The notes beneath the pieces are model-generated. The model was not told the origin of the DNA and made no database searches. It saw nothing but the letters and a program-made list of their open reading frames with translations. A stretch of DNA of 64,000 nucleotides from Caballeronia catudaia (GTDB lineage: Bacteria > Pseudomonadota > Gammaproteobacteria > Burkholderiales > Burkholderiaceae), in NCBI RefSeq assembly GCF_001544755.2, contig NZ_FCOF02000009.1, forward strand, positions 62,001 through 126,000. Direction: 5' to 3'. Below are positions 44,288 through 51,939 of the stretch, in pieces. The translations under genes were made by a program, and so were the position numbers. Position 1 is the stretch's first letter; the number at the start of each line of letters is the position of its first letter.

Positions 44288-44342
44288 TGCTTGCTAATCC
44301 TCGATTGTTCTAAACGTAATGGGCTGGTTTGGAGATGATTAA

Positions 44343-44358
44343 AGCAACAGCCATGCCA
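44343..44358 (-). promoter_or_regulatory. Sigma-54 promoter of rpoN2 (autoregulation)
   Basis: On the minus strand TGGCATGGCTGTTGCT: a single mismatch to TGGCACG-N4-TTGCW, 10-bp GG-GC spacing. Start near 44332, about 45 nt before ATG 44287. Confidence 0.82.
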
Positions 44359-44610
44359 TCTAGCGATAAGCTCGCGCCGCCACTACGTTTTTCGTGTCCG
44401 CTCCTGTCTTCCGCAAGCCTCGGCGGGGCCGTTTTCACGCAGTTTTTACACGTTCCCAACCAAAAGCGACGCGCCTTTCGGGCAGTACGGCGCAGGCGGC
44501 GCGGGGCGATTTCACTAGCGTCGAAGATTTGTTCGGAGACTCACGTTGCCCTTGAACGACGGTGCCTCGCGCGCGGTTTTTCAGGGGCATCGAACGCGCC
44601 GCTTCAGTGG

Positions 44611-44626
44611 CGGCACGCAAGTTGCG
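44611..44626 (+). promoter_or_regulatory. Sigma-54 promoter of the BON protein gene
   Basis: CGGCACGCAAGTTGCG: GGCACG and TTGC both perfect. About 108 nt leader to ATG 44745. Confidence 0.85.
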
Positions 44627-44744
44627 GACAGGGGGGACGATCCGCGTGCTACGGCGCGGACGTGACAAAGAGCGGTTCGTGCACGCATCGCATGAAGCGG
44701 GCGACGGGGCGCAAGACCAAAATCGACAAAATGGGAGTAATGCC

Positions 44745-45086
44745 ATGAAGACGACTCAAATCCTGAAGGCAGCCGGCGGTATCGCATGTGTGGTGTTCGC
44801 GCTGAACGTGGGGGCGCAGACGCATTCGGCGTCGTCGACGAGCGGTTCCGATACGTCCATGGGCCAGAAGGTTGACGACAGCGCGATCACCACCAAGGTC
44901 AAGGCCGAACTCCTCGGTGCGAAGAACGTCAAGTCCACGCATATCCACGTGAAGACGCGCGGGGGTATCGTCTCGCTGACGGGCTCGGTGCCCTCGGCGG
45001 CGGACAAGACCGCGGCGGAAGAGGTCGTCTCGAACGTCTCGGGTGTTGCTTCCGTGAAGAACCATCTTAAAATTGCCGCCAAGTAA
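44745..45086 (+). CDS. Periplasmic BON-domain protein (OsmY-like)
   Basis: 113 aa: signal peptide to about residue 23 (ACVVFALNVGAQ), a Ser/Thr linker, then one BON domain (DDSAITTKVKAELLGAKNVKSTHIHVKTRGGIVSLTGSVPSAADKTAAEEVVSNVSGVASVKNHLKI). BON proteins such as OsmY bind envelope surfaces and are induced by osmotic stress. ATG 44745 follows GGGAG. Diverges from rpoN2, with both promoters of sigma-54 type. Confidence 0.92.
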   Translation: MKTTQILKAAGGIACVVFALNVGAQTHSASSTSGSDTSMGQKVDDSAITTKVKAELLGAKNVKSTHIHVKTRGGIVSLTGSVPSAADKTAAEEVVSNVSGVASVKNHLKIAAK

Positions 45087-45401
45087 TGGCATAGTTCGTA
45101 TGCCCGGCTTCGCCACGGCGGGCCGCGGTTGAGTGCCAGCAGTACGGAACCCGCGCGGGGTTCGACGATTCGCCTTGGATGGCGCGCAGTCGGACGAAGC
45201 GCGGGTTCTCGCATGGAGGCGCCGGGTCCGCACGGCGCTTCAGTCGCAACTTCACGCATGACGCTTCACGCAGCGCGCATCAACCTCGCAGCACTTCGAA
45301 ACTTAAAACACGAGTACGACCGTTCAGGACGGTACTTACCCAGGCGGCTCATGAATGCGCAGTAGCCCGGCGTTCAGAGGCCGCAGAAAAAGGAGCTCTT
45401 C
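45087..45401. other. Intergenic region, no gene supported
   Basis: 315 bp. A weak sigma-54-like site (CGGCGCTTCAGTCGCA, 45233-45248) is present but differs in both elements. Nothing else seen. Confidence 0.5.
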
Positions 45402-45626
45402 ATGAAGACGAAAAAGATGGCATTGATCGGCGCGCTCGCGCTGGCGTTCTCGACGGCGGCGTTCGCGCAGGCAGCGTCCGATGCAGCCGGGACCACGGGC
45501 ACGCAAGCGAAAAAAGAGAAGGGCACGTATCTGCATCAGCAGAACAAGGCGCACAAGCTGAAGGGCGCGTCGGCGGCGGCGGCGGCTTCGTCGCTCGGTA
45601 CGAACGACAAGGGTCAGCCGCAATAA
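45402..45626 (+). CDS. Small exported Lys/Ala-rich protein
   Basis: 74 aa: signal peptide MKTKKMALIGALALAFSTAAFA, then a short basic, Ala-rich chain (KKEKGTYLHQQNKAHKLKGASAAAAASSL). AAAGGAG precedes the ATG. Many Burkholderia genomes encode such tiny periplasmic proteins near stress genes; function unknown. A strong terminator follows. Confidence 0.75.
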   Translation: MKTKKMALIGALALAFSTAAFAQAASDAAGTTGTQAKKEKGTYLHQQNKAHKLKGASAAAAASSLGTNDKGQPQ

Positions 45627-45651
45627 CGGGCGTCTCGCCTGCGTTGGACAA

Positions 45652-45680
45652 ACGAACGGCCGCATCGCGCGGCCGTTCGT
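45652..45680 (+). terminator. Terminator of the small exported protein gene
   Basis: 12-bp stem ACGAACGGCCGC / GCGGCCGTTCGT with a 5-nt loop, then GTTT. Lies between convergent genes. Confidence 0.85.
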
Positions 45681-45722
45681 GTTTCATCGGCCCGTTACGG
45701 AAGGGCCGCGGACCTCATCGCG

Positions 45723-46175
45723 TCAGGACTTCGCCGCCGCGTACTGATCGCGAAGATCGCGGATGCGGTCGTGATTTTCCACCACGCCCTGATACTGGCG
45801 CTCCACGACGGCGCGGATGTCGGCTGGCAGGTCCTTGTCGAGCGCCTCGCGATAGTTCTTCTTCGCGGCGTCTTCGCCGCGCTCGCATTCGGCGAGAATC
45901 GCGTGATCGCTGTGGCCCGTCACGGCCGACTTCACATCGACCCAGCCGCGATGCAGCGCGCCTGCCATCGAACCGCCGGTTTCGGGCTTGCCGCCCAGGC
46001 GGGCGACGATATCCTGCAACTCGCGCGCGCCTTCCGCGCATTTCTGCGCGCGGTTCTGAAACAGCAGCTTGAGGCTCGGGTCACGCGTGTCCTCGGCGGC
46101 CTTGAGAAATCCCTTTTCGCCGTCCTTCGAGGTTTCGACGAGATCGTTGAGTACCGATACGACGTTCGTGCTCAT
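45723..46175 (-). CDS. DUF2383 (PA2169-type) four-helix protein
   Basis: 150-aa soluble helical bundle: VLNDLVETSKDGEKGFLKAAEDT, LLFQNRAQKCAEGARELQDIVARLGGKP and CERGEDAAKKNYREALDKDLPADIRAVVERQYQGVVENHDRIRDLRDQ, all diagnostic of the ferritin-like DUF2383 family often induced in stress or biofilm. The ribosome-binding site AAGGAGG before ATG 46175 is near perfect. A sigma-54 promoter lies 72 bp upstream. Confidence 0.92.
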   Translation of the reverse strand: MSTNVVSVLNDLVETSKDGEKGFLKAAEDTRDPSLKLLFQNRAQKCAEGARELQDIVARLGGKPETGGSMAGALHRGWVDVKSAVTGHSDHAILAECERGEDAAKKNYREALDKDLPADIRAVVERQYQGVVENHDRIRDLRDQYAAAKS

Positions 46176-46246
46176 ATGACACCTCCTTTTCGTTTGACAT
46201 TGTCGCGGCGCAATCTCCCTGCGGGATGCGGCTCGCCGATACATGA

Positions 46247-46262
46247 CGCACGCGGCGTGCCA
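46247..46262 (-). promoter_or_regulatory. Sigma-54 promoter of the DUF2383 gene
   Basis: On the minus strand TGGCACGCCGCGTGCG: the -24 TGGCACG is perfect, -12 is GTGC. About 61 nt leader. Confidence 0.78.
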
Positions 46263-46279
46263 GCAACCGCTCGGCTGCG

Positions 46280-46295
46280 CGGCATGTGACTTGCT
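46280..46295 (+). promoter_or_regulatory. Sigma-54 promoter, divergent partner
   Basis: CGGCATGTGACTTGCT: -12 perfect, two mismatches at -24, 10-bp spacing. Only 17 bp separate it from the minus-strand promoter, so the two RNA polymerases should compete or share one enhancer. Confidence 0.78.
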
Positions 46296-46374
46296 GCCGA
46301 CTTGCTGCCGCTCACGCACTACAGCCCGCGTCCGATATGAGACGCGCGCACATGAACGGCAACAGGAGAGCGCA

Positions 46375-46629
46375 GTGAAATACTTCAATCGACTCGTGCA
46401 TCGCGAGTGTCTGATACTCGTGGCGATCGCGGCATCGGCGGTGACGTTGCAGGTGCGTGAGCACGTTGCCGGCGTGGAATCGCAGCCGGCGCAGACATCG
46501 CGGGTAACGGATGGGCGCATTTGCGAGCCGTCCGCCGCTGACGACGGCGATGCGCCGCGCATGCTGCCCGCGGACTGCGGCATTCGGGCGGACATGCTGC
46601 CTCATCACATGCGGGCAATCTGGGTGTAA
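46375..46629 (+). CDS. Small exported or membrane protein (GTG start)
   Basis: 84 aa from a GTG at 46375 with CAGGAG upstream. A basic N-terminus (KYFNRLVHRE) and one hydrophobic stretch (CLILVAIAASAVTLQV), then a polar region with two Cys (GRICEPS, PADCGI) that could form a disulfide in the periplasm. No family recognised. The sigma-54 promoter at 46280 gives a leader of about 69 nt, which supports this start and the gene's reality. Confidence 0.62.
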   Translation: MKYFNRLVHRECLILVAIAASAVTLQVREHVAGVESQPAQTSRVTDGRICEPSAADDGDAPRMLPADCGIRADMLPHHMRAIWV

Positions 46630-46638
46630 CGATAAGAA

Positions 46639-46659
46639 ACGCCCGCGCGAGGCGGGCGT
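46639..46659 (-). terminator. Terminator of the DJ-1/DUF4142 operon
   Basis: 8-bp stem ACGCCCGC / GCGGGCGT, 5-nt loop, then TTTCTT on the minus strand. Lies between convergent genes. Confidence 0.78.
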
Positions 46660-46684
46660 CATCATCGAACGAACGGCAGACGGG

Positions 46685-47257
46685 TCAGGCGCGCGTCTGC
46701 GCGAACTCGCCGACCGGATGCGGCGGCTGTGACGGATCGAAGTCGCTCCAGCGGCCTTGTTTCCAGCGTCCCGACGCGCGTTCGATATCCATGCCGCCCG
46801 CTTCGCGCAACGCGGTCGCGGCCTGGTCCTGCGACTCCGGCGACACATGCACGGCCACGAGCACGCCCGCGTGGCGCGCGGGCTCCTCGGCTTGCGCGGC
46901 CGTTTTGGGCTTCTTCGTATGCGACATCGCGCCGGCGAGCGATCCGACGTACGCGCCGACGCCCGCCGCGATCGCCGAGACGAGCAGCGGCGCGTGGAAG
47001 ACGGCGAATATCGCCGCGCCCACCACGGCGCCGATCACCGCGCCGATCGTCACGCCTTTACCGGCGCCTTTGGGCGCGCCGCTCGCGCCCGGGTCGGTGC
47101 CGACGTCGCCGCCGACCGGGAAACGTGCGTGCTGCCCGCTCGGGTTGACGAAGAAGAGCGTCACGTCTTCTTCCACGAAGCCTTGCGCGAAGAGCTTCTG
47201 GGCCGCCGATTCGGCGGCACGAAAAGTCTGGAAGCGGCCCGCGATGATCAGGGACAT
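46685..47257 (-). CDS. Glycine-zipper membrane stress protein
   Basis: 190 aa. The N-terminal soluble part (LIIAGRFQTFRAAESAAQKLFAQGFVEEDVTLFFVNP) resembles the fold of YflT/GS17M general stress proteins. A central pair of helices follows (GVTIGAVIGAVVGAAIFAVFHAPLLVSAIAAGVGAYVGSLAGAM, Gly-zipper type), then a second soluble part (ARHAGVLVAVHVSPESQDQAATALREAGGMDIERASGRW). Strong ribosome-binding site (GGAGGG). Last gene of the four-gene operon starting at 48801. Exact role unknown. Confidence 0.85.
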   Translation of the reverse strand: MSLIIAGRFQTFRAAESAAQKLFAQGFVEEDVTLFFVNPSGQHARFPVGGDVGTDPGASGAPKGAGKGVTIGAVIGAVVGAAIFAVFHAPLLVSAIAAGVGAYVGSLAGAMSHTKKPKTAAQAEEPARHAGVLVAVHVSPESQDQAATALREAGGMDIERASGRWKQGRWSDFDPSQPPHPVGEFAQTRA

Positions 47258-47324
47258 GTTCCCTCCTTGTTGGCGTGGGGTTGGTCGGACTGGCTGCGCT
47301 GCACGACGAACGCCGGCGCGCTCG

Positions 47325-47609
47325 CTACGGCTCCATGCCGGCGACGCGGAACAATCCGCTGCGCAGGACGGCGGGCTGGCCACCGTTGTCGTCGAGCACT
47401 TCGGCGCAGACCGCGCGGATGCGCGCCGCGCCCTGTTCGAAGGCGGCGAGCAGATCGTCCTCGCGCGGGGATTTCGCGCCGAAGTGATCTTCGAGCGCCT
47501 CGGCGGTGATCGAACATACGACCGGCTCGCCGTCGATGAGCGCGGCGAAGTGAATCGCGAGATCATCGCCGTCATAAACGGGGGATTCGTCTGCAAACGT
47601 GATGTGCAT
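47325..47609 (-). CDS. DUF1488 family protein
   Basis: 94 aa: MHITFADESPVYDGDDLAIHFAALIDGEPVVCSITAEALEDHFGA matches the DUF1488 pattern (small alpha/beta protein, function unknown). ATG 47609 has GAGGA seven bases upstream. A longer start at 47687 overlaps the DUF4142 stop (ATGA), but would add a Ser/His/Pro-rich stretch foreign to the family. Third gene of the operon. Confidence 0.85.
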   Translation of the reverse strand: MHITFADESPVYDGDDLAIHFAALIDGEPVVCSITAEALEDHFGAKSPREDDLLAAFEQGAARIRAVCAEVLDDNGGQPAVLRSGLFRVAGMEP

Positions 47610-47683
47610 GGTCGAGTCCTCATAAGCGGGACGGGAAGCGGGTTGAGAGGCGCGATGCGAGGCGGGATGAGAAGCAACGACGC

Positions 47684-48229
47684 TCATGACGCCGCCTTCG
47701 TTTTCGCGAACTGCTGCGCCATCTCGTAGTGATGGCTGATGATCGGCAACGCTTTGTTCGCCGCCGCCTTCAGCGCAGTGTCGTTGCCGCTTTCGCTCTC
47801 TTTCCTGAAAAGTTCGACGGCCTTCTGGTGCCCGCTCACGGCTACCTTTTCAATATAGGCCGTGTCGAACTCCGCGCCCTGGAGATTTTGCAGGCTGCCG
47901 ATCACGGCGGAATCGGCGGCGGCCGGCGCGATGATGCCGTGACGTTTCGCGATCACGTCGAGATTGCGCGCGAGCTTCGTGTGATCGACGATCATTCGCT
48001 GTGCGAATTCCCGCACCTGCCGGTCGCTTGCGTGCGAGAGCGCCAGCTTGCTCGCGGCGATTTCCGTCGCGCCCGCCTGACCGGCGTCCTGCAGGAACTG
48101 CTGGTCGATGGGCGAGAGTTTCTGGCTTTGCGCGGCGCTGTCCGTTTGCGCGTTCGCGACGGGTGCGCAGGCTGCCGCGGCCAGCGCCAGCGTAAGCACG
48201 CGTATGAGTGATCGCGGCGAGCGCAGCAT
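47684..48229 (-). CDS. DUF4142 periplasmic protein
   Basis: 181 aa. Signal peptide RVLTLALAAAACAPVANA, then the DUF4142 helical bundle (SPIDQQFLQDAGQAGATEIAASKLALSHASDRQVREFAQRMIVDHTKLARNLDVIAKRHGI). These ferritin-like exported proteins are common in stress islands of soil bacteria. ATG 48229 is preceded by AGGAG. The gene begins 21 bp after the DJ-1 stop; a GTG at 48253 would overlap it. Second gene of the operon. Confidence 0.9.
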   Translation of the reverse strand: MLRSPRSLIRVLTLALAAAACAPVANAQTDSAAQSQKLSPIDQQFLQDAGQAGATEIAASKLALSHASDRQVREFAQRMIVDHTKLARNLDVIAKRHGIIAPAAADSAVIGSLQNLQGAEFDTAYIEKVAVSGHQKAVELFRKESESGNDTALKAAANKALPIISHHYEMAQQFAKTKAAS

Positions 48230-48249
48230 CGGCTTCGGCTCCTGTTCAA

Positions 48250-48801
48250 TCACGCGGCGCGCGCCTTGCCGAGCGCGTCGATCAGCGCCTTGTTGAACGC
48301 GGGCAGATCGTCGGGCTTGCGGCTAGTGATGAGATTGCCGTCGATCTGCACTTCCTGATCGACCCATGTGCCGCCCGCATTGCGCACGTCGTCCTGCAGG
48401 CTCGGCCAGCTCGTCATCGTGCGGCCCGCGACGATGCCCGCCGAGATCGGCAGCCAGCCGCCGTGGCAGATCACGGCGATCGGCTTCTTCGCCTGATCGG
48501 CTTCCTTCACGAAACTTTGCGCCTTCGCGTCGAGCCGTATCGCGTCGCCGTTCACGACGCCGCCCGGCAGCACGAGGGCGTCGTAATCGGCGGCGTTCGC
48601 TGTATCGAACGTGACGTCGACATTCACCTTGTCGCCCTTGTCGACGTGCTTGAAACCCTGGATCTGACCGGGCTTCTGCGACACGACATCGACATGCGCG
48701 CCCGCTTCCTTCAGCGCGCGCTGTGGCTCGACGAGTTCGGCCTGCTCGAAGCCGTCGACGGCGAGAATGGCGACCCTGAGGCCGTTGAGGGAATTGGCCA
48801 T
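48250..48801 (-). CDS. DJ-1/PfpI family protein (YhbO-type)
   Basis: 183 aa. RVAILAVDGFEQAELVEPQRAL, DYDALVLPGGVVNGD and AVICHGGWLPISAG, which holds the catalytic Cys followed by His. This group (E. coli YhbO, Pyrococcus PfpI) protects against oxidative, heat and carbonyl damage by deglycation or peptidase activity. I start at ATG 48801 (AGGAG seven bases upstream); 48807 is possible. First gene of a four-gene operon with its own sigma-54 promoter. Confidence 0.93.
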   Translation of the reverse strand: MANSLNGLRVAILAVDGFEQAELVEPQRALKEAGAHVDVVSQKPGQIQGFKHVDKGDKVNVDVTFDTANAADYDALVLPGGVVNGDAIRLDAKAQSFVKEADQAKKPIAVICHGGWLPISAGIVAGRTMTSWPSLQDDVRNAGGTWVDQEVQIDGNLITSRKPDDLPAFNKALIDALGKARAA

Positions 48802-48867
48802 GAACACACTCCTCGTTGCTGATATCCGAACAATCCGCGTGGTGCGAATTCCTTGAAAAGGAGTTTC

Positions 48868-48883
48868 AGCAAGGGCTGTGCCC
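48868..48883 (-). promoter_or_regulatory. Sigma-54 promoter of the DJ-1/DUF4142 operon
   Basis: On the minus strand GGGCACAGCCCTTGCT: GGCAC and TTGCT perfect, 10-bp spacing. About 56 nt leader to ATG 48801. Confidence 0.82.
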
Positions 48884-48900
48884 AGCGAAGCGCGTGTGAT

Positions 48901-50268
48901 TCAGGCCGTTTCGACGCTGCGTTTGCCCGTGAGCCGCAGCATGCTGACGACGGCGGCCGCGGCAGCGAACACCGCCGCCACGGCAAGCGCGATCACGGGG
49001 CCTTGCTTCGGCGCGACGCCGAAGATCAGCGCGACGAGCGCGGCGCCGAACGTCTGCCCGGTGAGACGCGCGGTGCCGAGCATGCCGCTCGCGCCGCCGC
49101 TGCGATGGCGGGGCGCGGACGCGAGCATCTGACGATTGTTGGGCGACTGGAAGAGCCCGAAGCCCAGCCCGCAGACGGCCATGCGCCATGTGATGTCGAA
49201 CGCGTCCGGATGCGCGCCGACGCTCGCGAGCAGCACGAGTCCGACTGTGAGAATCGCGAGACCGATGCCACCCAGCAGCCCGGCCGAATAGCGATCCGCG
49301 AGCACACCCGCAATGGGCGCGACGAACACGATCACGAGCGGCCACGGCGTCATCAGAAAGCCGGTCTCGACCTGGCTCATGCCGAAGGTGCCCTGCAACA
49401 GGAAAGGCAGCGAAACGAACGCGAGCATCTGCGCGCAGAACGAGCACACCGACGTGCCCACCGACAGCGCGAATACCGGAATGCGCATCAGGTCGACGGG
49501 CAGAAGCGGCGCGCTTTGCGTCAGTTGCCGCCGCACGAAGAAGTAGCCGATGACCGCCGTCGCGATGAGTTCGCCGACGAGATACGGCCGATGCTCGCCG
49601 TGCCCGAAGCCATCGACCGCGACGATCGCGATGCCGAAGAAGAGCGCGTTCATGATCGCGCTGATGTAGTCGTACGGCTGCCGATGCCCCGGCGTGCGCG
49701 GCATCGATTTCCAGCCGATCGCGAATGCCGCGACGCCGATCGGCACGTTGATCGCGAAGAGCCACGGCCACGTCGCGACGGCGAGCACGCCCGAAGCGAC
49801 CGTCGGCCCGATCACCGACGAGATCGCAACGACCGTCGCGTTGATGGACACGCCGCGCCCGAGCTGCTCGTGCGGATAGATGACGCGCACGAGCGCCGTG
49901 TTCACGCTCATGATGCCGGCCGCGCCGAAGCCCTGGATCACGCGCGCGATGGTCAGCGTGACGAGCGAGCCCGACAGCGCGCATGCGAACGACGACACCG
50001 TGAAGAGCGCGAGGCCCGCCATATACACGCGCCGGTAGCCGATGCGATCGCCGAGCGAGGCGAGCGGCAACAGCGAAATGGTGATGGCGAGCTGATAGGC
50101 GTTGACGACCCAGATGGAGTCGGCGGGCGAGGCGTTCAGATTGCGCGCGATGGTCGGCAGCGCGACGTTGGCGATGGCGCCGTCGAGCACCGCGAGCGTG
50201 ATGCCGAGCGCGACGACGGCAATGGCCCAGTATCGCTGGGGCAGCGGCAGACCTTGTTCGGAATCCAT
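48901..50268 (-). CDS. DHA2-family MFS drug exporter (EmrB/QacA type)
   Basis: 455-aa transporter with about 14 helices. Motifs: LAVLDGAIANVALPTIARNL (helix 1, motif D1), GDRIGYRRVYMAG (loop 2-3), RVIQGFGAAGIMSVNTALVR and GPTVASGVLAVATWPWLFAINVPIG (antiporter motif C region). It lacks a membrane-fusion partner gene. Substrate unknown. Its end lies just upstream of the DJ-1 operon promoter. Confidence 0.9.
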   Translation of the reverse strand: MDSEQGLPLPQRYWAIAVVALGITLAVLDGAIANVALPTIARNLNASPADSIWVVNAYQLAITISLLPLASLGDRIGYRRVYMAGLALFTVSSFACALSGSLVTLTIARVIQGFGAAGIMSVNTALVRVIYPHEQLGRGVSINATVVAISSVIGPTVASGVLAVATWPWLFAINVPIGVAAFAIGWKSMPRTPGHRQPYDYISAIMNALFFGIAIVAVDGFGHGEHRPYLVGELIATAVIGYFFVRRQLTQSAPLLPVDLMRIPVFALSVGTSVCSFCAQMLAFVSLPFLLQGTFGMSQVETGFLMTPWPLVIVFVAPIAGVLADRYSAGLLGGIGLAILTVGLVLLASVGAHPDAFDITWRMAVCGLGFGLFQSPNNRQMLASAPRHRSGGASGMLGTARLTGQTFGAALVALIFGVAPKQGPVIALAVAAVFAAAAAVVSMLRLTGKRSVETA

Positions 50269-50367
50269 CGATCGACGGTGAGTGGCGGGCGGCGCATTCT
50301 AAGGCGCGCCGTTTTCAAACAGCTTCCAGATGGGCGCGGCGGGACGGGCCGCGCCTTGTCCGCGTGC

Positions 50368-50871
50368 TTACTTCAGCTCGTAGAGACCGGTGTACGTCGC
50401 CGAATCGATCTCGTTCAGATGCGTCATGAAGCGCGCGACCGCGTTGGTCGCATTGGCATCGAGCGGAAGGCTCTCGCCGGAGAGCGCATGGATGCGGAAG
50501 ATGTAGCGATGCGGCTTGTCGCCACGCGGCGGCGCCGCGCCGCCGAAACCCACCGTGCCGTAATCGTTGCGAAGCTGCAGCGCGCCTTGCGGCAGCAGGC
50601 TGCCGTCGGCCTTGCCGGCGTTGCGCGGCAGCGAGCGCACGTCGGGCGGAATATTGACGACGATCCAATGCCAGAAGCCGCTGCCCGTGGGCGCATCCGG
50701 ATCGTAGACGGTGAGCGCGAGACTGCGGGTATCGGCGGGCGGATCTTCCCATTGCAGCGCCGGGGAAATGTTCTCGCCCGAGCCGCCGAAGGCTTGCTGG
50801 TCGAATTCCTGCGCGTGCGTCATGAAGCCGTTCGCTGGAAATTCGTCGGACCAGATGCGGAAATCAGCCAT
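50368..50871 (-). CDS. YbhB/YbcL family PEBP-like protein
   Basis: 167-aa phosphatidylethanolamine-binding-like protein: ISPALQWEDPPADTRSLALTVYDPDAPTGSGFWHWIVVNIP and YGTVGFGGAAPPRGDKPHRYIFRIHAL form the ligand pocket (DPDAP, GxHRY). No signal peptide. Bacterial members are poorly understood. Its promoter region has a near-consensus sigma-54 site at 50959. Confidence 0.93.
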   Translation of the reverse strand: MADFRIWSDEFPANGFMTHAQEFDQQAFGGSGENISPALQWEDPPADTRSLALTVYDPDAPTGSGFWHWIVVNIPPDVRSLPRNAGKADGSLLPQGALQLRNDYGTVGFGGAAPPRGDKPHRYIFRIHALSGESLPLDANATNAVARFMTHLNEIDSATYTGLYELK

Positions 50872-50958
50872 GAGAGTCGTGCCTCCTTCTTCTTGCGATG
50901 TGGATGGATGCGGCACTGCGCACCGGACTGCGTGATGTCGCGCGCTCAGCCGGACGAG

Positions 50959-50974
50959 TGCAGCAAACGTGCCC
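50959..50974 (-). promoter_or_regulatory. Sigma-54 promoter of the PEBP-like gene
   Basis: On the minus strand GGGCACGTTTGCTGCA: GGCACG perfect, -12 CTGCA. About 77 nt leader to ATG 50871. Confidence 0.78.
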
Positions 50975-51181
50975 GGGCGTTGCGCGCTGGAACCGCGAGA
51001 ACATCGCACGCGCAGCGACGGCGAAAGCCAATCGAGTGTAGCATCCGCCCCCGATATCCGGCGCGAGCCGAAACGTCGCGCCGGGTCTGCGCGAAAGTGT
51101 GATTCGGCCCGCAAATATCCTGCGCGATACAATGATGAGATGAATTCGGACGGCGCGGGCCGAAAGAACGAAAGGACGACC

Positions 51182-51895
51182 ATGCCCAACGACCTGCGCC
51201 GCGCTGCCGCTCAATTCATGCCGGCGAGCGTGCCGGAGGACGACGCCGACATGTTCGATCTCGCGCCCGTGTACCTCTGGCTCGAGGATTTCAGCGCGGT
51301 GCGCGAGCAGTTCGAGCGATGGCGCGCGGCGGGCGTCGCCGATCTGCGCGCGTTTCTCGCCGAGAATCCCGAGCGCGTCGCGGAGTGTTCCTCGCGCATT
51401 CGCGTCGTGACGGTCAACCGGCGCACGCTGTCGCTGTTTCACGCGAAGGACGTCGATCATCTCGTGCAGCACCTCGACCGCGTGTTCCGCGACGACATGC
51501 TCGCCACGCACGTCGATGAACTCGAACAGTTGTGGTCCGGCAAGACGCGCTTCGTGAGTCAGACGGTCAACTACACGCTCGAGGGCAAGCGCCTCGACGT
51601 GCTGCTCAAGGCGGTCATACTGCCGGGACACGAGGCGTCGTGGGAGCCGCGTGCACGACGTGAATCAGCACACGCTGCGCATGTTCGCCGCGCAGGCGTG
51701 GCGGTCATCGACAGCATTCGCCAGTTGCTCGAAGTGAACAAAGTGAACAGTCAGTTCTATTCCGGCATGCCGCTATCTTTCGCGATGGGCGCGGCCACAG
51801 CGCACGAGGGCGAACGCCTCGAACCGATGCTGCAACGCGCCGACGCCGCGATGTACGCCGAAAAGCGCGCACATTACAACGGCACGAGCGCGTGA
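51182..51895 (+). pseudogene. Internally deleted PAS-GGDEF diguanylate cyclase
   Basis: A 237-codon frame stays open, but it is a composite. Codons 1-160 are a PAS-like sensor (DMFDLAPVYLWLEDFSAVREQFERW ... RIRVVTVNRRTLSLFHAKD). A scrap reading VNQHTLRMFAA, in another frame at about 51661-51695, looks like a piece of a second PAS domain. The end (VIDSIRQLLEV ... MPLSFAMGAATAHEGERLEPMLQRADAAMYAEKRAHY) is the last third of a GGDEF domain. The nucleotide-binding GGDEF core itself is missing. Two internal deletions explain this; the protein cannot make c-di-GMP. Confidence 0.78.
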
Positions 51896-51939
51896 TGAAT
51901 GCGTGAAGCGTGTGTGACCAGCGCGTGACCAGCGCGTCA

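Noticed and set aside
45233..45248. Sigma-54-like site before the small exported protein gene at 45402
   Set aside because: Spacing is right, but both elements (GGCGCT, TCGC) depart from consensus and the leader would be over 140 nt.
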